From CAYLHB01 sp041908795 (GTDB lineage Bacteria; Patescibacteriota; Minisyncoccia; Phycocordibacterales; UBA12088): DNA of 19,996 nt. The position numbers and the translations under genes were made by a program. This document shows positions 12,264 to 19,996 of this stretch, piece by piece. The notes below the pieces were generated by a model, which had not been told where the DNA came from, searched no databases, and worked only from the letters and a program-made list of their open reading frames with translations. The stretch lies in NCBI GenBank assembly GCA_041908795.1, contig JAYRER010000014.1, positions 1-19,996 on the forward strand, written 5' to 3'. Numbering within the stretch: the stretch's first letter is position 1; every line of letters begins with the position of its first letter.

Positions 12264-13388
12264 CTACGCTTGCTTCGTTGAGAGTGTCATCCTATGGTCT
12301 TTCGGTTCAAATAGGGATATTTTGAAAGGGTAGGTTTTCCCAAGTTCAAGGCTTGTGCGGAGCTTTTCCGGACTCTCAAACTCACTGATGTGTACGAGTC
12401 CCGCCACACCCTCTTCTATCGAAGCAAGTGCTCCGTGCTTGTTGTACTTAATAATGACCGCAGAGACAACATCGCCTTTCTTGTATCGCTCCTGGGCACC
12501 CTTCCAAGGGTCTTCCTTGAGGGCTTTTATTGAGAGTGACACCTTACCTTCTTTAATTTCTATGATTTTAACCTTCACCTTTTCGCCCACTTTGTACATC
12601 GCTTTTGGATCCTCAACGAGCCCCCAGTCCATTTCTGAAATGTGCACGAGACCCTCGAGACCCTCATCGATTTTGATGAAGACTCCGAAATCAACAGTAC
12701 CTGTCACCTCTCCCTCAACCACATCGCCCACTTGAAGCCGATCGATGAGCGTACCCTTTTCCTCTGACGGTCCTTTTTCAGAAAAAATTAGCTTACCTTC
12801 CACGGTGTCAGCGGTAATGATGGTGACTGAAATTTTTTCACCCACGAGCTTGCGGAGCTCGTCAAGTATTTTAGTTTTGTCTCCATCCTCCACGCGTGGG
12901 TAGTGCTCAGCTTTGAGTTGACTGGCGGGAAGAAAGCCTGCGATCCCTTGCCACTCAAGCATGAGACCTCCTTTATTCGCTTCGCGTACCACGAGGTCAA
13001 ATGGAGTGCCTTTTGCGACAGCAGACTCCGCTTCTGCCCAAATGAGCGCTTGGCGCGCCTCCATAAGTGAGAGCTCAATGTACCCCTCGCGATTCGCGGG
13101 TTCCACCACCTTAGCGGCAATTGTGTCACCTACTTTAACGCGACGGAGGACATCAGCGGCCGTGAGGTACTCGCGACCGAACAGTATACCTGTGCCAAAC
13201 GGGTGGAGGTCAACGTAAATTCTGTTTTTACCTAGTGCGACCACGGTTCCCTCCACTAAATCACCTTCTGAGGGAGGGTTTGGGCTCTCAGCAAAGTATC
13301 GATCCATCAAGGATTCTTTTTTTGTTCCCTCGTCCGCGATCTCCGTCATCTTCTCTTCTTGGGTCGTTTTTTCTGTGGTTGTTGCCAT
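12264..13388 (-). CDS. rpsA: Ribosomal protein S1 (four S1 domains)
   Basis: A 374-residue mRNA-binding ribosomal protein. A charged N-terminal segment of ~38 residues precedes four S1 (OB-fold) repeats. These begin near GDLVEGTVVALGKNRIYVDL (~41), GTPFDLVVREANKGGLMLEW (~127), GDVVEGEVTGTVDFGVFIKI (~220) and GDVVSAVIIKYNKHGALASI (~305). The third and fourth keep the strongest RNA-binding signature (GLEGLVHISE, GVAGLVHISE). Four repeats is short compared with the six of E. coli but usual for CPR and many Gram-positive S1 proteins. No Shine-Dalgarno precedes the ATG, as is common for rpsA. A promoter at 13490-13518 gives a leader of ~95 nt that ends in GGCGC-TTTTTT just before the start codon. 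Confidence 0.93.
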   Translation of the reverse strand: MATTTEKTTQEEKMTEIADEGTKKESLMDRYFAESPNPPSEGDLVEGTVVALGKNRIYVDLHPFGTGILFGREYLTAADVLRRVKVGDTIAAKVVEPANREGYIELSLMEARQALIWAEAESAVAKGTPFDLVVREANKGGLMLEWQGIAGFLPASQLKAEHYPRVEDGDKTKILDELRKLVGEKISVTIITADTVEGKLIFSEKGPSEEKGTLIDRLQVGDVVEGEVTGTVDFGVFIKIDEGLEGLVHISEMDWGLVEDPKAMYKVGEKVKVKIIEIKEGKVSLSIKALKEDPWKGAQERYKKGDVVSAVIIKYNKHGALASIEEGVAGLVHISEFESPEKLRTSLELGKTYPFKISLFEPKDHRMTLSTKQA

Positions 13389-13483
13389 ATACTAAAAAAG
13401 CGCCAAGGGTTCCTGCATGCTCAACCATCGCTCCCATGTGCAGGGGTTATCCCAGGGCGTTCCCTTGCGGGAAGGCCGATAAT
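13389..13483 (-). promoter_or_regulatory. Structured rpsA leader
   Basis: The ~95-nt untranslated leader contains the hairpin TTCCCGCAAGGGAA, a second stem CCTGCACATG/CATGCAGG (two-base bulge), and CCCTTGGCGCTTTTTT immediately before the start codon. The last element could form a terminator-like or start-masking structure with AAGGG or GCC upstream. S1 autoregulation through its leader is known in other bacteria. That it happens here is inference. Confidence 0.4.
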
Positions 13484-13489
13484 GTGAGC

Positions 13490-13518
13490 ACTGTACAGAA
13501 CAGTCATGAGTTTGTAAA
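13490..13518 (-). promoter_or_regulatory. rpsA promoter with overlapping inverted repeat
   Basis: On the minus strand TTTACA (13518-13513), 17 nt, TACAGT (13495-13490). The repeat ACTGT-ACAGA-ACAGT (13490-13504) covers the -10 box and may be an operator. Confidence 0.7.
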
Positions 13519-13642
13519 GGAGGCACAACCTGTTCTGCAACTCCTGAATGGTGAAGGATTTGGCTGCACTAGAAAAGTATTGTGTGTATGGACGGTGACA
13601 TCATTTTCTTTTTTTACACTTTCTACTTCACTTTTTCTACGG

Positions 13643-13648
13643 TATACT
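13643..13648 (+). promoter_or_regulatory. -10 box of the MBL-fold gene, leaderless
   Basis: TATACT ends 6 nt before the ATG at 13655. No Shine-Dalgarno sequence and no room for a leader. Confidence 0.55.
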
Positions 13649-13654
13649 CGTACT

Positions 13655-14287
13655 ATGGTTATCACCTACCACGGGGCGCAGTTTTTTAAGGTGTCGTTTG
13701 GCGACACCACACTTGCCTTCGGTCCCATTTCTAAGGAGTCAAAGCTGAAGCAGTCGAGGTTCGGTGCGGATATTGCGCTTATTTCGCTCGATCATCCTGA
13801 TATGAATGGCGTTTCGCAGGTTTCTCACGGGGAAAAGGACCCTTTTATAATCGCGGGTCCGGGGGAATACGAGGTGGGGGGTGTGCTTATACGCGGGTAT
13901 CCTACACTGTCTCGATATGGAGGCGTGGAGCGTATCAATACGGCGTATTTGGTTACTCTGGAGGGGATACTTCTCTTGTTTTTAGGAGCGCTTTGCACCA
14001 AAGAGTTGCCCACCGACCTCCGCCAACGGCTCGACAATGTTGATATTCTCTTCGTTCCCATTGGGGGAGAGGGTGTTCTCGAGCCCGATGATGCACATGA
14101 GCTTGCAGTTACGCTTGAGCCCCACGTGGTTATTCCCATGCATTTTGGGTCGGTGGGGAAGAAGCTGGCACTCGAGCAGTTCTTAAAAGAGGAAGGTTCC
14201 TCAACAAAGGCGACAGAGGAGAAGCTCACATTAAAACGTAAGGACTTAGAGGGCAAGCACAACGAGATTGTGGTGCTTGCCGAGTGA
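13655..14287 (+). CDS. Degenerate metallo-beta-lactamase-fold protein
   Basis: A 210-residue protein with the strand pattern of the UlaG/Lactamase_B_3 group: MVITYHGAQFFKVSFGDTTL at the start, FIIAGPGEYEVGGVLIRG in the middle, and DILFVPIGGEGVLEPDDAHE and HVVIPMHFGS near the end. The metal motif HxHxDH is reduced to SLDHPDMNG, losing the first and last His, so classical di-zinc hydrolase activity is doubtful. The late His (PMHFG) is kept. I recall this degenerate form as common in Parcubacteria. The open frame extends upstream to 13235, but ATG 13655 starts the homologous part and follows a -10 box. The stop is 1 nt before the next ATG. Confidence 0.85.
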   Translation: MVITYHGAQFFKVSFGDTTLAFGPISKESKLKQSRFGADIALISLDHPDMNGVSQVSHGEKDPFIIAGPGEYEVGGVLIRGYPTLSRYGGVERINTAYLVTLEGILLLFLGALCTKELPTDLRQRLDNVDILFVPIGGEGVLEPDDAHELAVTLEPHVVIPMHFGSVGKKLALEQFLKEEGSSTKATEEKLTLKRKDLEGKHNEIVVLAE

Positions 14288-14288
14288 T

Positions 14289-14735
14289 ATGTTTATCGAT
14301 TACCTGGAACGCCTCCGTAGCGAACCGAAGTCTGTGCGGCTTACCGCAACATATGTACTCTCAATTTCACTCACGGCCATAATTGCCTTCGTGTGGCTCG
14401 TTGCTCAGAGCGTTGCGCCCGCTCCGGAAGGCACTGCTTCGGCGACCAAGGGAGTAGGTGCGATTTCGGAACGGTTCGAGGCATTTGTAGCAGAGGAAGC
14501 TCCTGATGAGGGCGCGCAACCTCCACACCAGACGATTGAGGAAATACTTCAAAGTAGGGCACGTGCTGAATCAGCGGAAAGCACGTACGGTACCAGTTTA
14601 CCCATATCATCCGAACAAGAATCCATGGGTGAGCAAAAGGATATACCCGCCATACAAGGAAGTGATGGACGTGCTCCTGGAACTGGCAAAAATTCGGTAT
14701 CTGACATGCTCGAAAGTGACACGAGTTCGTGGTAG
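14289..14735 (+). CDS. Single-pass membrane protein of unknown function
   Basis: A 148-residue protein starting MFIDYLERLRSEPKSVR, a short cytoplasmic head. One transmembrane helix follows (about residues 20-40, YVLSISLTAIIAFVWLVA), then an Ala/Glu/Ser-rich, probably disordered extracytoplasmic tail with no Cys and no recognised domain. It starts 1 nt after the MBL-fold stop, so translation is likely coupled. Its stop lies inside the gyrA -10 box (TGGTAGAAT). I do not recognise a family. Similar short anchored proteins precede gyrA in related genomes as far as I recall, but I cannot confirm that here. Confidence 0.75.
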   Translation: MFIDYLERLRSEPKSVRLTATYVLSISLTAIIAFVWLVAQSVAPAPEGTASATKGVGAISERFEAFVAEEAPDEGAQPPHQTIEEILQSRARAESAESTYGTSLPISSEQESMGEQKDIPAIQGSDGRAPGTGKNSVSDMLESDTSSW

Positions 14736-14738
14736 AAT
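14730..14738 (+). promoter_or_regulatory. Extended -10 box of gyrA inside the upstream stop codon
   Basis: TGGTAGAAT (TGn plus TAGAAT) ends 6 nt before the gyrA ATG at 14745. The TAG of the -10 is also the stop codon of the upstream gene. A leaderless gyrA transcript is predicted. Confidence 0.5.
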
Positions 14739-14744
14739 CGTCCC

Positions 14745-17222
14745 ATGGCCAAGAATAAGAGCGATGTTTCAGCAGATTCCGTAGGTGTGCCGTCTCCGCT
14801 TGGTGTCGTGCCGAGGGCGATAACGACTGAAATGCGTGAGTCGTACCTCGCCTACGCGATGTCAGTCATTACCTCACGTGCACTTCCCGATGTGCGTGAC
14901 GGGCTGAAGCCCGTGCATCGTCGCATCCTCTACACCATGCATCGCATGGGCCTCAATTCGAGTGCGAAGTTCCGTAAGTCGGCGGCCGTGGTGGGAGATG
15001 TGCTTGGGAAGTACCATCCACACGGTGACAGTGCGGTCTATGATGCGCTGGTGAAAATGGCGCAGGAGTTCTCCATGCGCTACCCGCTCGTTATGGGCCA
15101 AGGTAATTTCGGATCGATTGATGGTGATAGTGCCGCTGCCATGCGATATACCGAAGCGCGTATGGCGCGAATCTCTTCAGAAATGTTGCGTGATATTGAG
15201 AAGGAGACCGTACCATGGCGTCCGAATTACGATGGCACCCACAAAGAACCAGAGGTGCTTCCGGCAGCAGTTCCAAACCTTCTCCTCAATGGTACGTTGG
15301 GTATTGCGGTCGGGATGGCGACATCGATTCCTCCTCACAATTTGCGCGAAATTGTTGATGCAGTAATTCACCTTATCGATAATGAAGATGCATCGCACGA
15401 CGAGCTGTTTAAGTTTGTGAAAGCGCCTGACTTTCCCACGGGCGCCGTGATATTTAACGAAAAAGAAATTCGTCATGCGTACGCCACAGGTAAGGGTCCC
15501 ATGGTTGTGCGTGGCGAAGCGGAAATCGTTGAGGACAAAAGGGGTAGTTTCTCTATTGTGGTGACCTCGCTTCCATATCGTGTGAACAAGGCAGACTTGC
15601 TGGAGAAAATCGCAGGACTTGTGCACGAAAAGAAAATTGAGGGTATTCGCGACTTACGTGATGAGAGTACTCGCGATATTCGCGTTGTCATTGAGCTCAA
15701 AGGGGGAGCTCAGCCGCAAAAGGTGCTCAACTACCTCTACAAACACACCCAACTTGAGGATGTCTTCCACCTCAACATGGTCGCGATCGTCGATGGAGTC
15801 CCACAGACACTCTCACTCAAAGGTGTATTGGAGCAGTTTGTGCTTTACAGAAGGGAAGTGGTGCGTAAACGGTGCGAGTTTGACCTTGGAAAGGCGCGTG
15901 ATCGTGAACACATACTATTGGGACTAAAAAAGGCACTTGATCACATCGACGCTATCATCAAAACCATCCGGGCGAGCAAGGATGTTCCTGAGGCTCATGC
16001 CGCGCTCATGAAGAAGTTTGGTTTTTCTGATCGGCAGGCAACCGCCATCCTTGAGATGCGACTCCAAAAACTTGCCGGGCTTGAGCGAAAAAAAATCGAG
16101 GATGAACTCAAAGAGGTGCAAACTCTCATTAAATGGCTTGAATCTGTTTTGAAGGACAAAAAAAAGATGGCGAACCTTATCAAGGACGAACTTGTAGAGG
16201 TAAAAGAAAAGTTTGGCGATGACCGGAGGACTAAGCTTGTGAAGGGTGGGGTAAAAAACCTCAATCCTGAAGACCTTATTCCCGAGGCGGAGAGTGTGCT
16301 TGTACTTACTAAAGGGGGCTATATCAAGCGCACCAACCCTGACGAATACAAGCGCCAGAAACGTGGGGGGGTGGGTGTGGTGGATCTCAACACCAAAGAG
16401 GAAGATTTTGTCACTTTGTTTTTGACTGCGAACACGCATGACGACCTTCTTTTTTTCACAAATCGCGGAAAGGCGTACCAGATAAAAATGTATGACGTGC
16501 CTGAGGGAAAACGTGCCACGAAAGGAAAAAGCATCATGAATTTTCTTCCGCTGGCAGCTGAGGAACGGGTAACGTCAGTGGTGGCGATGACAAAAGAAGT
16601 GAAGCAAGGCGAAGGAGCGCTCCTCATGGTCACGCGCGATGGTGTAGCGAAGAAGACAAACGCAAAGGATTTTCACGACGTTCGTCGAAGCGGCATTATA
16701 GCCATTAAGCTCGGGGCAGATGATGAGCTTATACGCGCCACTTTTATTGGAAAAGGGGAAACCGCTGTTCTCGCGTCGAGCAAGGGCCAATCAATACGCT
16801 TTAAAGAGTCGGATGTACGGGAAATGGGCAGAGCGGCAGGAGGCGTGCGCGTAATGAAGCTCGTGAAAGCCGACTTCTTGGTGGGTGTAGACGTTGTGTT
16901 GCGCGGATTGAAAGAAAAGGAGATTTCCCTACTTTCGGTTGCGGAAAATGGATACGGGAAGCGTACGCCGTTAAGCGAGTTCAAGGTGCAAAAACGTGGG
17001 GGTTCCGGTATCAAATGCGCATCCGTCACCACAAAAACTGGTGCACTCATGGCTACTCGCATACTTCCTCCTGACACAGAGGAGCTTGTGGTAGTCTCGC
17101 GCAAGGGGCAGGTGATTCGTACGAGTGTCGAGGAGATTCCGCTTCTAGGCCGCTCCACCCAAGGTGTGCGTATTATGAAGTTGCGTGAGGGGGATAGCAT
17201 CGCGGCATTCATCTGTTTGTAG
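14745..17222 (+). CDS. gyrA: DNA gyrase subunit A
   Basis: The 825-residue breakage-reunion subunit of DNA gyrase, which introduces negative supercoils with GyrB. The winged-helix core has [19 protein letters not shown] and the catalytic Tyr135 in [10 protein letters not shown]. The quinolone-determining region [19 protein letters not shown] keeps Ser96 and Asp100, which match E. coli Ser83 and Asp87, so no classical resistance change is visible. The coiled-coil gate (~360-500) has [19 protein letters not shown]. The C-terminal beta-propeller has a GyrA-box-like QKRGGVG at ~535 and a second QKRGGSG at ~748. The length is close to typical GyrA, and the box favours GyrA over ParC. No Shine-Dalgarno is present. 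The next gene begins 55 nt later. Confidence 0.97.
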   Translation: MAKNKSDVSADSVGVPSPLGVVPRAITTEMRESYLAYAMSVITSRALPDVRDGLKPVHRRILYTMHRMGLNSSAKFRKSAAVVGDVLGKYHPHGDSAVYDALVKMAQEFSMRYPLVMGQGNFGSIDGDSAAAMRYTEARMARISSEMLRDIEKETVPWRPNYDGTHKEPEVLPAAVPNLLLNGTLGIAVGMATSIPPHNLREIVDAVIHLIDNEDASHDELFKFVKAPDFPTGAVIFNEKEIRHAYATGKGPMVVRGEAEIVEDKRGSFSIVVTSLPYRVNKADLLEKIAGLVHEKKIEGIRDLRDESTRDIRVVIELKGGAQPQKVLNYLYKHTQLEDVFHLNMVAIVDGVPQTLSLKGVLEQFVLYRREVVRKRCEFDLGKARDREHILLGLKKALDHIDAIIKTIRASKDVPEAHAALMKKFGFSDRQATAILEMRLQKLAGLERKKIEDELKEVQTLIKWLESVLKDKKKMANLIKDELVEVKEKFGDDRRTKLVKGGVKNLNPEDLIPEAESVLVLTKGGYIKRTNPDEYKRQKRGGVGVVDLNTKEEDFVTLFLTANTHDDLLFFTNRGKAYQIKMYDVPEGKRATKGKSIMNFLPLAAEERVTSVVAMTKEVKQGEGALLMVTRDGVAKKTNAKDFHDVRRSGIIAIKLGADDELIRATFIGKGETAVLASSKGQSIRFKESDVREMGRAAGGVRVMKLVKADFLVGVDVVLRGLKEKEISLLSVAENGYGKRTPLSEFKVQKRGGSGIKCASVTTKTGALMATRILPPDTEELVVVSRKGQVIRTSVEEIPLLGRSTQGVRIMKLREGDSIAAFICL

Positions 17223-17261
17223 TGCGTGTGTGCATAAGCGATGCCTGTGCTGTGCTGTAGC

Positions 17262-17270
17262 TGGTATACT
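17262..17270 (+). promoter_or_regulatory. Extended -10 box of the methyltransferase gene, leaderless
   Basis: TGGTATACT (TGn plus TATACT) ends 7 nt before the ATG at 17278. This is the strongest example of the recurrent start architecture in the window. Confidence 0.6.
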
Positions 17271-17277
17271 CTACTGC

Positions 17278-17814
17278 ATGGCCTTTGCTGATCCTACACA
17301 TGTACTTGAGCAGTTGGGTGTGTCAATGGGTATGCAGGTTGCCGATTTTGGAGCGGGTGCAGGGTATTACAGTGTGGCTGCTGCATCCATGGTGGGAGGG
17401 GATGGGCTGGTGTGGGCTATTGATGTACAGCAAGACCTGCTCACCAAAGCGAAGCATGCGGCGAATCCACAGGAGATGAAAGTGCTTCGATTTGTTCATG
17501 GAGATTGTGAGGTTCCTGAGGGTACCCAGCTCAAAAAAGGCTCAATAGATATAGTGATACTGTCCAATGTGCTTTTCCAATGTGACAATAAACTTGGTGT
17601 GCTCACCGAGGTGGTGCGTGTGCTCAGGCCTATGGGGAGACTACTTCTCATAGAGTGGGCCGGTTCATTTGGAGGGATTGGTCCACCGGCGGAACTTGTG
17701 CTCTCACGTGAGATAGTGCGAACTTTATGTGCACAAGTTGAGCTTGAGTTCGAACGTGAGCTCGATACCGGAGACTACCATTATGGGCTAGTTTTTCGAT
17801 ACCATGGATCGTAA
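17278..17814 (+). CDS. Class I SAM-dependent methyltransferase
   Basis: A 178-residue Rossmann-fold methyltransferase. Motif I VADFGAGAGYYS (~22-33) binds S-adenosylmethionine. The acidic end of strand 2 is in VWAIDVQ, the post-motif Asp is in HGDCEVPEG, and DIVILSNVLFQC with LRPMGRLLLIEW are motifs IV-VI. The short FADPTHVLEQLGV start before motif I resembles UbiE/arsenite-methyltransferase-like small enzymes, but the substrate is unknown. The frame is open upstream to 17185, but ATG 17278 follows a strong extended -10 box. Its 3' end overlaps the next gene by 11 nt. Confidence 0.87.
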   Translation: MAFADPTHVLEQLGVSMGMQVADFGAGAGYYSVAAASMVGGDGLVWAIDVQQDLLTKAKHAANPQEMKVLRFVHGDCEVPEGTQLKKGSIDIVILSNVLFQCDNKLGVLTEVVRVLRPMGRLLLIEWAGSFGGIGPPAELVLSREIVRTLCAQVELEFERELDTGDYHYGLVFRYHGS

Positions 17815-19126
17815 GTGGAGTGTATTTGAGATAGCAATTTTAGTAGCATGCGTTTTACTTGCCGTGGGGGCCCTATTGGTGCTCCGCACATATTCTCCTA
17901 CTGAAAAAATTGTTGCTCCTACTATTACAATATGGGGCACGTTGCCACAACAACAGATGACAGAGTTTATCTCCGAACTGGCGAAAGAGGTGCCATTTGT
18001 AGAAAATGTTCGCTATGTTGCATTCGCTCAAGATCAGTATTATTCAAGGCTACTTGAGACGTTTGCTTCTGGTGCAAGCAACGCACCCGACTTGTTTTTG
18101 ATTGATCAAGCACATTTTTTTGAGTTTGAAAACAAAGTGTACGATATTTCGGAATCGCTTCCACCCAACCAATTTACCAATGATTTTGTTGAAGCCGCTG
18201 AAGTGTTCCTTGTGGGTGGAGCAGTGAGGGCTGTGCCTTTTTCGATTGATCCTCTCGTGTTGTACTGGAATCGGGACCTATTTGCCAATGCGGGCATTGC
18301 TGAGCCACCAACTACTTGGACTGAGCTCATTACTCTTGTTCCAAAAATAACTGCGTATGAAACCGGTACCACACTGCGACAAAGCGCGGTTGCGTTGGGA
18401 ACGTACGATAATATACAAAACGCTCGAGCAGTGCTTTCCGCACTCCTCCTTCAGAGCGACGTGCGCATCGTTGATACCCGTTCTCAAAAAGCGGCAATAT
18501 CAGACCTTACGCGCGCGACCGATGGGTACGAGAAGCGTGGTGAGGCCGTGCTACGCTACTATTCCGACTTTTCAAATCCGACAAAAGCAGTCTACACATG
18601 GAATTTATCCAGAAGTTCCGACCGCGCAAGTTTTCTTGATGGAACATTGGGACTCTATATGGGATTCGCGAGTGAAAATGAGTTACTGAAGAAATCGAAC
18701 CCCAATCTCAATTTTGATGTGGCGCCACTTCTTCAGCGGGCAAGTGCAAAAAGGAAAGTCACGTATGCACATGTATATGGCTTCGTGGTGCCGAAGCTCG
18801 TGCCACATTCTCAAGCTCAAAATGCGGTACAGGTTGCTCGTGTATTGAGTTCCACGCAAGCCATTGCAGCTTTCACCAAGAGTATAGGTTTGCCTCCCGT
18901 ACGTCGTGACTTAGTAGCCGCTCCCCAAGTTACCACGTTTGGTAGTGTGAGCTACACATCGGCACTTATAGCACGGTCTTGGTTGGAACCGTCTTCGGTT
19001 GTGACGGATCAGGCATTTGGTACCATGGTGCATGATGTAACCACTGGCGCATCTACACCCCAAAGCGCGATAGCAGTGGCTGAGGGAGAAATAAATGCAG
19101 CCTTAAGTGCCTTGCAGAGAAGGTAG
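17804..19126 (+). CDS. Membrane-anchored extracellular solute-binding protein
   Basis: A 440-residue protein of the family-1 (sugar/maltose-type) periplasmic-binding fold. One N-terminal transmembrane anchor (about residues 8-27, EIAILVACVLLAVGALLVL) has no lipobox Cys, so it is held as a signal anchor. The mature part has TITIWGTL, DQYYSRLLETFASGASNAPD, VPFSIDPLVLYWNRDLF, EPPTTWTELI, LGLYMGFASENELL and SIGLPPVRRDL. These are typical of carbohydrate-binding proteins of ABC importers. No permease or ATPase gene is adjacent. Instead, three small VirB2/TrbC-like membrane proteins follow, so a role in surface attachment or uptake separate from a standard ABC system is possible. The gene starts within the methyltransferase gene. 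Confidence 0.88.
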   Translation: MDRKWSVFEIAILVACVLLAVGALLVLRTYSPTEKIVAPTITIWGTLPQQQMTEFISELAKEVPFVENVRYVAFAQDQYYSRLLETFASGASNAPDLFLIDQAHFFEFENKVYDISESLPPNQFTNDFVEAAEVFLVGGAVRAVPFSIDPLVLYWNRDLFANAGIAEPPTTWTELITLVPKITAYETGTTLRQSAVALGTYDNIQNARAVLSALLLQSDVRIVDTRSQKAAISDLTRATDGYEKRGEAVLRYYSDFSNPTKAVYTWNLSRSSDRASFLDGTLGLYMGFASENELLKKSNPNLNFDVAPLLQRASAKRKVTYAHVYGFVVPKLVPHSQAQNAVQVARVLSSTQAIAAFTKSIGLPPVRRDLVAAPQVTTFGSVSYTSALIARSWLEPSSVVTDQAFGTMVHDVTTGASTPQSAIAVAEGEINAALSALQRR

Positions 19127-19139
19127 GTGAAGGTACAAT
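19112..19139 (+). promoter_or_regulatory. Promoter of the VirB2/TrbC-like cluster
   Basis: TTGCAG (19112-19117), 16 nt, then TACAAT (19134-19139). The predicted start lies ~6 nt before the ATG at 19152, an almost leaderless transcript. It overlaps the end of the solute-binding gene. Confidence 0.5.
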
Positions 19140-19151
19140 AGTGCATACAAC

Positions 19152-19523
19152 ATGAGATTCTTACGAAAAAGTGTACTTAAGAAATACTGCACACCTCGTA
19201 TTGTTATACTTGTATCGTTTACCTATCTTCTGCCACTCGCCAGAGTTGCAGAGGCGGTGGCGTTTCAGAATCCTCTCAGGTTCCGTACAATCGAAGAGTT
19301 ACTCGTCGCGATTTTGGATGCGGTTGTGATGATTATGTTTTCCATCGTGATTCTTGCGTTGGTCTACGCTGGTTTTCTTTTTATTAAAGCGCAAGGACAA
19401 CCGGCGGAATTGGAGAAAGCAAGGAGTGCGTTTTTTTGGGGGGTGGTGGGAGGCGTCATTGTGTTGGGGGCAAAAGGATTGGCGCTCGCTATTGAGAGTA
19501 CTGTGAGTGAGTTGAGGAAGTAG
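19152..19523 (+). CDS. VirB2/TrbC-like small two-helix membrane protein
   Basis: A 123-residue protein with a basic N-terminus and signal-like hydrophobic stretch (IVILVSFTYLLPLARVAEAVA, likely cleaved after AEA or AVA). Two transmembrane helices follow (VVMIMFSIVILALVYAGFLF and FFWGVVGGVIVLGAKGLALA), separated by a polar hairpin IKAQGQPAELEKARSA. This is the layout of type IV secretion pilins (VirB2/TrbC) and of the T4SS-pilin-like families common in Patescibacteria. The family call rests on topology and the hairpin pattern. The next two genes repeat the same plan. Function in a pilus or channel is inferred. Confidence 0.75.
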   Translation: MRFLRKSVLKKYCTPRIVILVSFTYLLPLARVAEAVAFQNPLRFRTIEELLVAILDAVVMIMFSIVILALVYAGFLFIKAQGQPAELEKARSAFFWGVVGGVIVLGAKGLALAIESTVSELRK

Positions 19524-19532
19524 TTCCCACGT

Positions 19533-19847
19533 ATGCTACAAAATAGAAAAAAAAGTTTAACACTGCAGTTGTTCGCACTCTTACTTTTCGTTCCCGCACA
19601 TGCACAGGGCGAAACAATACGAACACTTATCGAGCGAGTGATGGACCTTGTAACACTTGTGTTGCCTATTATTGCAGGACTTACGCTTTTTTTTGTACTG
19701 TGGGGTGGTGTGAAGCATATTGCGGTGAGTGGTGATGCAAAGGGCAGAGAGGAATCACGCAATGCTCTTATTTGGGGTGTACTCATCCTCTTTGTAATAG
19801 TGTCTGTGTGGGGAATCGTTGCTATCGTCTCAAAAACTTTTTTTTAG
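19533..19847 (+). CDS. VirB2/TrbC-like small two-helix membrane protein, second paralogue
   Basis: A 104-residue protein with a clear signal peptide (LQLFALLLFVPAHAQG, cleavage after AHA likely). The mature part begins ETIRTLIERVMDLV, has a first helix (VLPIIAGLTLFFVLWGGV), a polar hairpin AVSGDAKGREESRNA and a second helix (LIWGVLILFVIVSVWGIVAI). The segment R-ALIWGV matches the R-AFFWGV of the previous gene, showing they are paralogues. It starts 9 nt after the previous stop, so the two are cotranscribed. Confidence 0.78.
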   Translation: MLQNRKKSLTLQLFALLLFVPAHAQGETIRTLIERVMDLVTLVLPIIAGLTLFFVLWGGVKHIAVSGDAKGREESRNALIWGVLILFVIVSVWGIVAIVSKTFF

Positions 19848-19853
19848 GCAACT

Positions 19854-19996
19854 ATGGTATCAAATTTTTACGTTCGTCTGCTCTTGGTGGGTGCCCTAGC
19901 CGCTCCTGGTTTCATTCATGCAGTCACAACACTTGATGAGATTTTTGAAAGTGCGTATTTGCTTGTAGGGTGGTTAGTAACACTGGCACTCGCAAT
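19854..19996 (+). CDS. Third VirB2/TrbC-like protein (partial, runs off the window)
   Basis: The frame from ATG 19854 has a signal peptide (YVRLLLVGALAAPGFIHA) followed by VTTLDEIFESAYLLVGWL and the start of a hydrophobic helix, then the window ends. The TLDEIFES-type linker before the first helix parallels TIEELLVA and TIRTLIER in the two genes before it. It starts 6 nt after the previous stop. Confidence 0.7.
   Translation, partial: MVSNFYVRLLLVGALAAPGFIHAVTTLDEIFESAYLLVGWLVTLALA

Noticed and set aside
13235..13654. 140-codon upstream extension of the MBL-fold gene
   Set aside because: It overlaps the rpsA start, promoter and leader and has a Ser/Pro/Arg-rich non-conserved composition. 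ATG 13655 begins the homologous region.

Overview
The window looks like a piece of a Candidatus Patescibacteria (CPR, Parcubacteria-like) genome. This is inferred from gene content. Features that point that way are a degenerate metallo-beta-lactamase-fold gene next to a short membrane gene and gyrA, a run of tiny two-helix VirB2/TrbC-like proteins after a membrane-anchored solute-binding protein, a tRNA gene with no encoded CCA, and many genes with no ribosome binding site whose start codon sits 6-7 nt after a -10 box. The first ~240 bases do not belong with the rest. They encode the end of one gene and the N-terminal half of an ExbD/TolR protein in GC-rich proteobacterial style, which then passes in frame into the C-terminal tail of GroEL, so the contig end is probably chimeric.

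Layout. 1-315: ExbD/GroEL hybrid. 397-1480 (minus): a proteasome/HslV-like Ntn-hydrolase candidate and a tandem zinc-ribbon protein. 1696-4174 (plus): a tight cluster of lemA, a Nudix hydrolase, a three-helix membrane protein and htpX. 4175-4800: an intergenic region, tRNA-Ser(GGA) and terminators. 4839-7968: a visibly more A+T-rich accessory island. It holds a dead serine recombinase cut by a complete IS3-family element (orfA/orfB with an A-AAA-AAG frameshift site). This is followed by a three-gene fragment (truncated inositol-monophosphatase gene, HD hydrolase, truncated YdcF/DUF218 gene), then remnants of a second IS3-type element and a 49-bp inverted copy of the first element's tip, then a short orphan ORF. 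8071-8996: msrB and a DUF192 gene.

9043-9548 (minus): RNase P RNA (rnpB), unusually long because two peripheral helices are expanded by long stems that share the same arm sequence. 9634-11711: a sensor histidine kinase and a response regulator, convergent and overlapping at their 3' ends. 11813-12226: a small zincin. 12264-13388 (minus): ribosomal protein S1 with a clear promoter and a structured leader. 13655-17222: MBL-fold protein, small membrane protein and gyrA. 17278-19126: a methyltransferase overlapping a solute-binding protein. 19152 to the end: two complete and one partial VirB2/TrbC-like small membrane proteins, with the third running off the window.

The observations most worth checking are the duplicated stem sequence inside RNase P RNA together with its missing GGU motif, the recurrent leaderless promoter architecture, the mosaic IS island beside tRNA-Ser, the lone proteasome-like protein, and the solute-binding/VirB2-like cluster at the right edge.
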